Shown here: positions 1 to 5,440 of the stretch, one piece after another
How the letters are laid out: every line of letters begins with the position of its first letter
How positions within the stretch are numbered: the first letter of the stretch is position 1
Position numbers and translations under genes: made by a program
Assembly: GCA_002400805.1 (NCBI GenBank)
Contig: NVRG01000017.1
Coordinates: 1,120 to 6,559, forward strand
Direction: 5' to 3'
Length of the DNA: 5,440 bases
DNA from: Gammaproteobacteria bacterium
Lineage (GTDB): Bacteria; Pseudomonadota; Gammaproteobacteria; Nitrosococcales; Methylophagaceae
Notes under the pieces: generated by a model
What the model was told of the DNA's origin: nothing
The model's database searches: none
What the model saw: the letters and a program-made list of their open reading frames with translations, nothing else

Positions 1-86
1 AATCCCTTATTCAGTATTGGCATACTGAGTAAGCTCGGTCCTGAATAGCTAATGGATACAGGATTCAGCGGCTTATCATTCGACAT
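1..86 (-). CDS. maeA: NAD-type malic enzyme, N-terminal 28 codons only (cut by window edge)
   Basis: This is the start of a gene that runs off the left edge. From the ATG at 84-86 the frame is open to base 1 and gives 28 residues, ending in SYSGPSLLSMPILNKG. From memory, this matches the conserved N-terminus of the large (about 560-residue) NAD-dependent malic enzymes, such as E. coli MaeA, where the same stretch reads YAGPVLLEFPLLNKG. Those cytoplasmic enzymes oxidatively decarboxylate malate to pyruvate and CO2. A good ribosome binding site, AAGGGA at 92-97, lies 5 bases before the ATG and supports this start. The gene is separated from the upstream thiol-protein gene by 143 bases and has its own candidate promoter, so it is probably a separate transcription unit. 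The catalytic and nucleotide-binding parts are not visible, so the NAD versus NADP preference and the gene symbol are inferences. Confidence 0.72.
   Translation of the reverse strand, partial: MSNDKPLNPVSISYSGPSLLSMPILNKG
6..33. repeat. Inverted repeat with 12-base arms and 4-base loop, within the malic enzyme start
   Basis: Arms at 6-17 and 22-33 are complementary at 11 of 12 positions, with the loop at 18-21. The mismatch is between T10 and G29, a wobble pair in plus-strand RNA but an A-C mismatch in the minus-strand mRNA. No T run follows on either side, so it is not a standard terminator. It falls on codons for the conserved LLSMPILNK peptide, so protein constraint may explain much of it. 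Confidence 0.45.
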
Positions 87-91
87 AGTCT

Positions 92-97
92 TCCCTT
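92..97 (-). promoter_or_regulatory. Ribosome binding site of the malic enzyme gene
   Basis: On the minus strand this reads AAGGGA, followed by 5 bases and then the ATG at 84-86. It matches the Shine-Dalgarno pattern at a normal distance. It is the main support for calling a start codon in a gene whose body is outside the window. Confidence 0.7.
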
Positions 98-135
98 GAT
101 TGATGTATCTTGATTTAACTTTTTATTATCAACCG

Positions 136-164
136 ATGATAGCAGTAAATACGTTCCGTATGAA
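136..164 (-). promoter_or_regulatory. Candidate sigma70-type promoter for the malic enzyme gene
   Basis: On the minus strand a -35-like TTCATA (159-164, 4 of 6 consensus bases) is followed by a 17-base spacer and a -10-like TATCAT (136-141, 5 of 6 consensus bases). Transcription would begin near base 129, giving a leader of about 43 bases before the ATG at 86. A second possible -10, GATAAT at 125-130, lacks a good -35 partner. The call rests on consensus matching by eye in an AT-rich gap, so it is tentative. Confidence 0.4.
149..161. promoter_or_regulatory. 13-base palindrome inside the candidate promoter, possible operator
   Basis: ATACG, a 3-base spacer TTC, then CGTAT form a perfect inverted repeat with 5-base arms. 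It lies in the spacer of the candidate promoter at 136-164 and overlaps the -35 element by three bases. A repressor bound there would block RNA polymerase, which is why it is listed. I do not recognise it as the site of a known regulator, and 5-base arms can arise by chance. Confidence 0.25.
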
Positions 165-229
165 TAAAGGATGACTGGTGTTACCAACCTCAATTTTTTA
201 AACAAGACACGGCAATCAACACCATGGCA

Positions 230-2557
230 TCACTTTATCAACTTAAACCTAATCACCTCTGGTGCTAAACACACGTGTTCGTTGCATGCTTGGAGTTCTA
301 GCTCAACTGGGATAAAGGCTGCTTTATTGTCTTCCTTGGCTAATACCGTCATTTTTATTTGGCTTTCACCTTCATATAAAGCTAAGGTTTGTTGACTGAA
401 ATTTAGCCGTTTTTCTATTGCTTTAGGATAAATAACCTCTTCAATCTGCCATGTTTTATTATTGGCTAGACTCACTTTCGTGGGTATTAAATCTTCATCC
501 TTAGGTTGATGAGCATTGATATGCCAACCTTCTTTAATCGTCAATGACAATAACAACTCATCATCATTAAGCTCAGCCAAAATTGATACCGCGCCTTTTG
601 CCGCATATTGTTGTGCAGTTGTTTCCCCTGCCAATAAGTTACTTGCACCTAATAACATATAGCCATAGGCGGCTGGGCTGGTGATGATTTTTTCTGAGAA
701 GGTCGCGAGTATTGCATTTGCTTTGGCCTCATACTCAAACTTATCTGTGCGCTGTGCTAACTTAACTAATACGTTTAACGCCACCGAATTACCGGATGGG
801 ATAGCACCGTCATTACTTTGCTTAAGCCTTGCCATCACCGGTACATCACTTTCAGCATTCATGAAGAAGCCGCCCGTTTCTGCATCCCAGAACAGAGATA
901 ACATTTCATCCGTTATTATTTGGCCACGGTTTAACCATACGTCATCTTGAGTATGATCATACAAAGCGAGTAACGCTTCGGCATAATAAGCATAATCTTC
1001 TTGGGTAGCATCAATCGAGGAATGACCGTGCATGGAGACACGGTGTAATTTCTCACCAGCAGCCTGTCTGTTTTGCCAGATGAAGTTTATATTTCGAATA
1101 GCAGCCTCTAAATAGCTGTCTTCTGACAATATTTGACTGGCTAAAGCCAAGGTAGTGCTCAGCATACCATTCCAAGCGGTAATAACTTTATTGTCTCGTA
1201 GCGGTGATATACGCGTTAATCTATGGTCATAAAGTTGCTTAATGATGTTATCGACGTTTGCCAACAACGCTGTTTGTTCTAGCTGATTATTCTTGGCATA
1301 GTCGGCTATGCTCAACGGCAGATGAAGAATATTTTTACCTTCAAAATTGCCACCCTTAGATATGTCATATAAATCTATGGCCAAGGCAGCGTCATCTTCA
1401 GATAACAGTGCTTTTATTTCAGTCAAAGTCCAGACAAAAAAGGTGCCCTCTTCACCCTCACTGTCTGCATCAGTCGCCGAATAAAAACCACCTTCTTTAG
1501 ATGTCATCTCACGTAACACATAATCCAAGGTTTGTTGAGCCACTCTGGCGTAATCGTCATCTTGTGTCAGCTCATAGGCCAGTAAATACACTCGCGCCAG
1601 ATGAGCTTGGTTATAAAGCATTTTTTCAAAGTGAGGCACCAACCAATGATGGTCAGTAGCATAACGGTGGAAACCACCGCCTATTTGATCGTAAATGCCA
1701 CCATGAGCCATGGCATCTAAGGTGGTCGTTACTGCCTCTAATATTTCCTGACTTTCATTCCGTTTGAGTTGATCCAATAATAAAAACAGATCCGGTTCAT
1801 TTGGAAATTTGGGTGGTGGGGTAAAACCACCTAATGCGGGATCATGACCACCTAAAATCGTCTTTACGGCATTATCTATCACTGCCGTATCAATTTGACC
1901 ACCTTGTGATTTAATCGTGGCATAACGTTGTACTGCTGCGGTGACACTATCAGCTTGTTGTTCAACTTTATCGCGGTTTTGATCCCATTCTTGCGCTATA
2001 CCCACAAGTAAAGATTTGAACTGTTCAGGTGGAATATAAGTGCCGCCCCAGAAGGTTTTTCCTTGCTGAGTAATAAAACTGGACATGGGCCAACCACCAC
2101 GACCGGTTAATAAACTCACTGCCGTCATATAGGTTTCATCAATATCAGGTCGTTGTTCACGATCGACTTTGATATTAATAAAGTGTTGGTTCATTAATTC
2201 GGCAATGGCGAGATTATCAAAGCTTTCTTCTTCCATCACATGACACCAATGACAGGTGGAGTAACCGATGGATAGAAAAATAGCTTTATTTTCTTTTTGG
2301 GCAGCATCAAATGCTTCCGGTCCCCATGGGTACCAGTTGACCGGATTATGAGCGTGTTGATTTAGATAAGGAGAGTCTTGCAGAATCAGGCGATTGGTAT
2401 AGATTGCTTGCCCAGTGGAATCAAGGTGTTGTGTGCGGGGAAGATAGTCAGGCCCTTTGTTTAACAGGGCCTGTTGTAGTGTATTTTCTAGCTCAGTTGC
2501 AGATGCTGTCATCATGCCACCTAATAGGAGGATCCCTGTGAATAGGGTTTTAAACAT
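230..2557 (-). CDS. Exported DsbH/YyaL-type thioredoxin-domain protein with a C-terminal DsbD-alpha-like domain
   Basis: This 775-residue protein is probably periplasmic. Residues 1-20 look like a Sec signal peptide (K3, hydrophobic core, cleavage after TASA), with no lipobox cysteine. Residues about 55-180 are the thioredoxin-like domain of the DUF255/DsbH family (YyaL, SPATA20), with NPVNWYPWG, the CHWC pair C102/C105, [10 protein letters not shown] and a GGWP loop whose P157 is the likely cis-proline. Residues about 220-645 resemble the alpha/alpha barrel region of that family, with [30 protein letters not shown] and ITAWNGM. The tail, about 665-775, resembles the DsbD N-terminal domain: [13 protein letters not shown], and a C758/C763 pair in CNEHVCLAP. 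These four are the only cysteines. YyaL is usually about 690 residues without signal peptide or this tail. The gene follows sufT by 28 bases, so it is probably cotranscribed with the suf genes. Family function is not established; thiol-disulfide exchange is an inference. Confidence 0.88.
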   Translation of the reverse strand: MFKTLFTGILLLGGMMTASATELENTLQQALLNKGPDYLPRTQHLDSTGQAIYTNRLILQDSPYLNQHAHNPVNWYPWGPEAFDAAQKENKAIFLSIGYSTCHWCHVMEEESFDNLAIAELMNQHFINIKVDREQRPDIDETYMTAVSLLTGRGGWPMSSFITQQGKTFWGGTYIPPEQFKSLLVGIAQEWDQNRDKVEQQADSVTAAVQRYATIKSQGGQIDTAVIDNAVKTILGGHDPALGGFTPPPKFPNEPDLFLLLDQLKRNESQEILEAVTTTLDAMAHGGIYDQIGGGFHRYATDHHWLVPHFEKMLYNQAHLARVYLLAYELTQDDDYARVAQQTLDYVLREMTSKEGGFYSATDADSEGEEGTFFVWTLTEIKALLSEDDAALAIDLYDISKGGNFEGKNILHLPLSIADYAKNNQLEQTALLANVDNIIKQLYDHRLTRISPLRDNKVITAWNGMLSTTLALASQILSEDSYLEAAIRNINFIWQNRQAAGEKLHRVSMHGHSSIDATQEDYAYYAEALLALYDHTQDDVWLNRGQIITDEMLSLFWDAETGGFFMNAESDVPVMARLKQSNDGAIPSGNSVALNVLVKLAQRTDKFEYEAKANAILATFSEKIITSPAAYGYMLLGASNLLAGETTAQQYAAKGAVSILAELNDDELLLSLTIKEGWHINAHQPKDEDLIPTKVSLANNKTWQIEEVIYPKAIEKRLNFSQQTLALYEGESQIKMTVLAKEDNKAAFIPVELELQACNEHVCLAPEVIRFKLIK

Positions 2558-2563
2558 TCACCA

Positions 2564-2568
2564 CCCCT
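2564..2568 (-). promoter_or_regulatory. Ribosome binding site of the DsbH-like gene
   Basis: On the minus strand AGGGG sits 6 bases before the ATG at 2555-2557. It lies in the 28-base gap after sufT. It fixes the start so that the signal peptide is included, which matters for placing the protein outside the cytoplasm. No promoter is visible in the short gap. Confidence 0.65.
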
Positions 2569-2585
2569 AAGAAAATTTTGTCTGT

Positions 2586-2918
2586 TTAAAACATACCCAA
2601 TTGAAGTTGTGCTGCTTCGCTCATTTGGTCTTTGGTCCAAGGTGGTTCCCATACCAATTCAACATGGGTTTTTTTCACGCCCGTTATGGTATTTACTTTT
2701 TCTTCGACCTCACCCGGAAAGGTTTGCGCTACAGGACAGCCTGGGGCCGTTAATGTCATATCAATCGACACATTGCCTGAGTCACTGATCTTAATATCGT
2801 AAATCAGTCCCAGCTCATAAATATTTACGGGAATCTCTGGATCATAGATGCTCTTAAGCATCTCAATCACATCTTCTTTGAGTTCTTCAAGGTTAGTTTC
2901 TACTAATTGCTCGGTCAT
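2586..2918 (-). CDS. sufT: SufT-type DUF59/MIP18 iron-sulfur maturation protein
   Basis: This is a 110-residue cytoplasmic protein of the MIP18 (DUF59) family, a typical length for stand-alone SufT. The family signature is clear: DPEIPVNIYELGLIYDI at residues 26-42, the TAPGCP motif with the conserved cysteine C61, and the C-terminal VWEPPW followed by a short tail ending LGMF. Proteins of this family help deliver or mature Fe-S clusters on target proteins; SufT is known as an accessory factor needed when cluster demand is high. Its position, 7 bases after sufU and fourth in the visible suf run, fits that role. The ribosome binding site is weak (AGAG in the end of sufU), suggesting translational coupling to sufU. 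The related PaaD-type phenylacetate protein shares the domain, but the suf context makes SufT the better call. Confidence 0.9.
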   Translation of the reverse strand: MTEQLVETNLEELKEDVIEMLKSIYDPEIPVNIYELGLIYDIKISDSGNVSIDMTLTAPGCPVAQTFPGEVEEKVNTITGVKKTHVELVWEPPWTKDQMSEAAQLQLGMF

Positions 2919-2925
2919 CTTATGT

Positions 2926-3378
2926 TTACTCTGTTGTCACTGAATTATCATGCTCACTTTCCATCGCCGCATGTACAGTATGCCAGGATAAGGTTGCACA
3001 TTTCACCCGTGCTGGAAATTCTTTCACACCACTCAATACTTCTAATTTACCCAATGCTGAGATATCTACGTCTTTACCCGTCATTTGCTTATGCACTTGG
3101 TCATAAAGTACTTCGGCTTCAGCCAAAGTTTTACCTTTTAAAGCTTCGGTCATTAACGATGCTGATGCCACGGAGATAGCACAACCACTGCCTTGAAAAC
3201 TGACATCTTCAATCACATCATCATTCAACTTGAGATAGACCACCAATACATCACCACATAATGGGTTATTGCCGTGGGCAAGATGGTTAGCATCTGACAT
3301 ATCACGGAAATTTCGTGGTTTTTTATTGTGATCCATGATCACTTGCTGATAAAGATCTCTTAAATCACCATTGCTCAT
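2926..3378 (-). CDS. sufU: SufU-type sulfur-transfer/scaffold protein partnering SufS
   Basis: This 150-residue protein has the IscU/SufU fold signatures: LYQQVIMDHNKKPRN at residues 9-23, NPLCGD with C41 and D43, GSGCAIS with C66, and VKCATLSWHT with C127. Those four residues correspond to the zinc ligands of Bacillus subtilis SufU (C41, D43, C66, C128). The 61-residue gap between the second and third cysteines is about 18 longer than in E. coli IscU (C63 to C106), and the LPPVK chaperone-binding motif of IscU is absent; both point to SufU. SufU accepts persulfide sulfur from SufS and passes it towards SufBCD. The start codon overlaps the sufS stop as TAATG, with AGGAG at 3390-3394, 11 bases upstream. 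Databases often label such proteins NifU-family or IscU-like scaffold. The SufU assignment is strong; zinc binding is inferred. Confidence 0.92.
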   Translation of the reverse strand: MSNGDLRDLYQQVIMDHNKKPRNFRDMSDANHLAHGNNPLCGDVLVVYLKLNDDVIEDVSFQGSGCAISVASASLMTEALKGKTLAEAEVLYDQVHKQMTGKDVDISALGKLEVLSGVKEFPARVKCATLSWHTVHAAMESEHDNSVTTE

Positions 3379-4601
3379 TAGGCAAATAGCTCCTGTACTT
3401 TTTTAATGGCATCGACCAAGGCGTCAATCTCTTCCATGGTGTTATAAAACGCAAAAGAGGCTCTCGCTGTCGCTGGAATGCCAAAGAATTGCATCACCGG
3501 TTGTGCACAGTGATGACCTGTACGAATAGCAACACCTTGCTGATCGAAAATCGTACCGACATCATGCGGATGCACACCGTCTATCATGAACGACAAAACA
3601 CTGGCTTTTTCTTTAGCCGTACCAATAATTCTGACACCATCTAAGGCTTCAAGTTTTGCTGTCGCTGCCACCAATAGATCATGTTCATGTTTGGCTAGCT
3701 TATCGATGCCCAATTCATTCATATAATCAATGGCGGCGCCTAAACCGATTGAACCGGCAATATTTGGCGTGCCTGCTTCGAATTTATACGGCAGTTCGTT
3801 ATATTGCGTTTTTTCAAAACTGACCGATAAAATCATGTCGCCACCACCTTGCCATGGCGCCATATCTTCTAATAAGTCTTGTTTGCCATATAGGGCACCA
3901 ATACCGGTAGGAGCAAACATCTTATGACCAGAAAATACATAGAAATCACAATCTAAGTCTCGTACATCCACCGCCATATGTGGCACTGCTTGCGCACCAT
4001 CAATCAATACTGGGATATTTTTAGCGTGTGCTTTGCTTATCATGTCTTTGATTGGGTTAACGGTACCCAATGCATTTGAAACATGACCGACAGCTAAAAT
4101 TTTTGTCTTTTCATTGAGCAAGTCATCAAGACCCGATAAGTCCAATTCACCTTGCAACGTCATTGGAATGACTTTGAGCTTAGCACCTGTCTGTTCACAG
4201 ATCATTTGCCACGGCACAATGTTGGCGTGATGTTCCAGATGACTGATTAACACCTCATCACCCTCATTTAACTGAGGACGAACAAAGCTCTGCGCAACAA
4301 GGTTAATGGCTTCAGTTGCACCACGAACAAAAATAATTTCTTTATCAGATTTTGCATTAACAAACGCACGTACTTTTTCACGTGAGGCTTCATACGCATC
4401 GGTGGCACGTTGGCTTAAGCGATGCACGCCACGATGAACATTGGCGTTATCTTGGCGATAATAATCAGCAATTGTCTCAATCACTTGTACCGGTTTTTGA
4501 CTGCTGGCTGCATTATCAAGATAAGCCAGATCAAAACCATTCACTTGTTGATCTAATATCGGAAAATCTTTCCTGACCGCAAGAATATCTAAAGCACTCA
4601 T
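3378..4601 (-). CDS. sufS: SufS cysteine desulfurase
   Basis: SufS is a 407-residue PLP-dependent class V aminotransferase-fold enzyme that removes sulfur from L-cysteine, leaving alanine and an enzyme persulfide. The N-terminus FPIL..NGFDLAYLDNAASSQKP is typical of group II desulfurases. K227 in SGHK is the PLP Schiff-base lysine, H124/H125 in EHHAN stack near the cofactor, D201 and Q204 lie in DGAQ, and C365 in RTGHHCAQP is the catalytic cysteine. The positions run one ahead of E. coli SufS (K226, C364) and the length is nearly identical, so the gene looks complete and active. The short RTGHHCAQP loop separates it from IscS/NifS, which have a longer cysteine loop. The ATG overlaps the sufD stop as ATGA, and GGTGGGG at 4609-4615 serves as ribosome binding site, pointing to coupled translation. 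Its partner here is probably SufU, since no sufE is seen. Confidence 0.97.
   Translation of the reverse strand: MSALDILAVRKDFPILDQQVNGFDLAYLDNAASSQKPVQVIETIADYYRQDNANVHRGVHRLSQRATDAYEASREKVRAFVNAKSDKEIIFVRGATEAINLVAQSFVRPQLNEGDEVLISHLEHHANIVPWQMICEQTGAKLKVIPMTLQGELDLSGLDDLLNEKTKILAVGHVSNALGTVNPIKDMISKAHAKNIPVLIDGAQAVPHMAVDVRDLDCDFYVFSGHKMFAPTGIGALYGKQDLLEDMAPWQGGGDMILSVSFEKTQYNELPYKFEAGTPNIAGSIGLGAAIDYMNELGIDKLAKHEHDLLVAATAKLEALDGVRIIGTAKEKASVLSFMIDGVHPHDVGTIFDQQGVAIRTGHHCAQPVMQFFGIPATARASFAFYNTMEEIDALVDAIKKVQELFA
3390..3394 (-). promoter_or_regulatory. Ribosome binding site of sufU, inside sufS
   Basis: On the minus strand AGGAG lies in the last codons of sufS, 11 bases before the sufU ATG at 3376-3378. 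The distance is a little long, but the match is good and no other start fits the protein family as well. Confidence 0.55.
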
Positions 4602-5440
4602 GCTGCAACCCCACCACGAGGCAAACGTTGTTCAATAACATTTGATAAGGCTTGTCTGATGTCCGTTGAAGGAATACGTTCCAATACATCAACGGCAAAG
4701 GCAAAGGTCAATAAACTCCGTGCACTGACTTCATCTAGGCCTCGAGCACGTAAATAGAATAATTGATCTTGATCAATCTGCCCTACCGTACTGCCATGAC
4801 CGCAGATCACATCATCGGCATAGATTTCCATTTCAGGTTTGGTATCAATTTCACAGCCACGCGATAACAATAAATTCTGGTTTTTTTGATTGGAATTCGT
4901 TTTCTGTGCGTCTTTGTGCACCATCACTTTGCCATTAAACACGGCATGACTGTTACCATCCAACACCCCTTTATACAACTCATCACTGGTGGTATTCGGC
5001 ACTAAATGGTCTATGCGGGTATGGTTATCGACATGTTGGTTGTTATTAACTAAATACAGGCCATCCATCGTGGTGTGAGAGTGCTCACCTTCTAACTGGC
5101 TGTGAATATCATTACGCGCTAATTTCGCACCTAAAGAGATATTATTGGTGTGCCACTTACTTTTAGCCGCCTGTTTTGCTGCCAAAGTCGCTATATGGAA
5201 GGCATTTTCTGACTCTTGTTGTAATTTATAATGATGCAGTTCCGCAGACTCTTCTAAAACCACTTCAGTAACCACATTAGTCATTGATACCTGAGCATTT
5301 AGACTCACATAATGTTCAATAAAGGTCGCCTTGCTGTTTTTCTCCATAACAATGACATTACGTAAATGCACCGCCAAGTTTTCAGTTTGGCCTGAGTTAA
5401 TCACTAATAATTCAATCGGTTTAGCTATCTCTGTGTTGGC
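4598..5440 (-). CDS. sufD: SufD, Fe-S cluster scaffold subunit (C-terminal part, 5' end outside window)
   Basis: SufD is the non-ATPase partner of SufB in the SufBC2D complex, which builds Fe-S clusters in the cytoplasm. The visible 280 codons are the C-terminal two thirds of a family that is usually about 420-450 residues. Family signatures include QHVDNHTRIDH, DELYKGVLDG, VFNGKVMVHKDAQKTN, TKPEMEIYADDVICGHGSTVGQ (in shorter pieces), FYLRARGL and a closing FAVDVLERIP. The CGH within that block (C213 and H215 of the visible part, histidine codon 4796-4798) matches the CxH of E. coli SufD whose histidine is needed for cluster assembly. The frame stays open from 5404 to the window edge, reading ANTEIAKPIELL before the GTG at 5402-5404, so that GTG is an internal valine and not the start. 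The TGA stop overlaps the sufS ATG. SufB is less likely because the sequence follows SufD in this region. Confidence 0.95.
   Translation of the reverse strand, partial: ANTEIAKPIELLVINSGQTENLAVHLRNVIVMEKNSKATFIEHYVSLNAQVSMTNVVTEVVLEESAELHHYKLQQESENAFHIATLAAKQAAKSKWHTNNISLGAKLARNDIHSQLEGEHSHTTMDGLYLVNNNQHVDNHTRIDHLVPNTTSDELYKGVLDGNSHAVFNGKVMVHKDAQKTNSNQKNQNLLLSRGCEIDTKPEMEIYADDVICGHGSTVGQIDQDQLFYLRARGLDEVSARSLLTFAFAVDVLERIPSTDIRQALSNVIEQRLPRGGVAA
4609..4615 (-). promoter_or_regulatory. Ribosome binding site of sufS, inside sufD
   Basis: On the minus strand GGTGGGG lies in the final codons of sufD, 7 bases before the sufS ATG at 4599-4601. With the ATGA overlap it suggests that ribosomes finishing sufD restart on sufS. 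Confidence 0.5.

Noticed and set aside
39..68. Small inverted repeats (TCCTG/CAGGA and CTGAAT/ATTCAG)
   Set aside because: The arms are only 5-6 bases, widely spaced, and fall inside the malic enzyme reading frame; they are expected by chance.
174..227. GGTGTT/AACACC pair as a terminator stem
   Set aside because: The 6-base arms are about 35 bases apart and no T run follows on the minus strand, so this does not fit an intrinsic terminator.
171..395. Plus-strand open frame of 74 codons
   Set aside because: Most of it lies antisense to the C-terminus of the DsbH-like gene, its product has no recognisable motif, and no good ribosome binding site is seen.
681..950. Plus-strand open frame of 89 codons
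   Set aside because: It lies wholly antisense to the conserved barrel-like region of the DsbH-like gene and has no family resemblance.
2907..3179. Plus-strand open frame of 90 codons
   Set aside because: It is antisense to sufU and the start of sufT, both of which have full family motifs; the predicted product looks like random shadow translation.
3730..3927. Plus-strand open frame of 65 codons
   Set aside because: It lies antisense within sufS and has no motif of its own.
4382..4576. Plus-strand open frame of 64 codons
   Set aside because: It lies antisense to the N-terminal coding region of sufS; composition and lack of motifs indicate a shadow.
5402..5404. GTG as the start codon of sufD
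   Set aside because: The frame stays open upstream to the window edge and the added residues (KPIELL and neighbours) fit SufD, so the codon is an internal valine and the gene is cut by the window.

Overview
The window looks like a chromosomal segment of a moderately AT-rich bacterium, most likely a gammaproteobacterium. That placement is an inference from protein style, the Sec-exported thiol protein and the malic enzyme type; no taxonomic marker is present. All recognisable genes lie on the minus strand, so transcription runs from the right edge to the left edge. I see no mobile element, phage gene, CRISPR array, tRNA or rRNA.

From right to left, the window holds the 3' part of a SUF iron-sulfur cluster assembly operon: sufD (its 5' end lies beyond base 5440), sufS, sufU and sufT. 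The genes are packed tightly: an ATGA overlap at sufD/sufS, a TAATG overlap at sufS/sufU, and 7 bases between sufU and sufT. SufD belongs to the SufBCD scaffold. SufS takes sulfur from cysteine, SufU probably passes the persulfide on, and SufT is an accessory maturation factor. sufB and sufC are presumably just outside the window, upstream of sufD.

Only 28 bases after sufT comes a 775-codon gene for an exported protein of the DsbH/YyaL/SPATA20 type. It has a thioredoxin-like domain with a CHWC motif and an alpha-helical barrel-like region. I also read a C-terminal domain resembling the N-terminal (alpha) domain of DsbD. The protein has exactly four cysteines, arranged as two pairs, one in each putative redox domain. 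This is the most interesting item in the window.

After that gene there is a 143-base gap (87-229). It holds a candidate sigma70-type promoter with a 13-base palindrome and no convincing terminator. At the left edge is a short coding start (1-86) that reads like the N-terminus of an NAD-type malic enzyme and is cut off by the window. Apart from the exported thiol protein, the window is a fairly ordinary housekeeping region; I see no evidence of a wholly new system.
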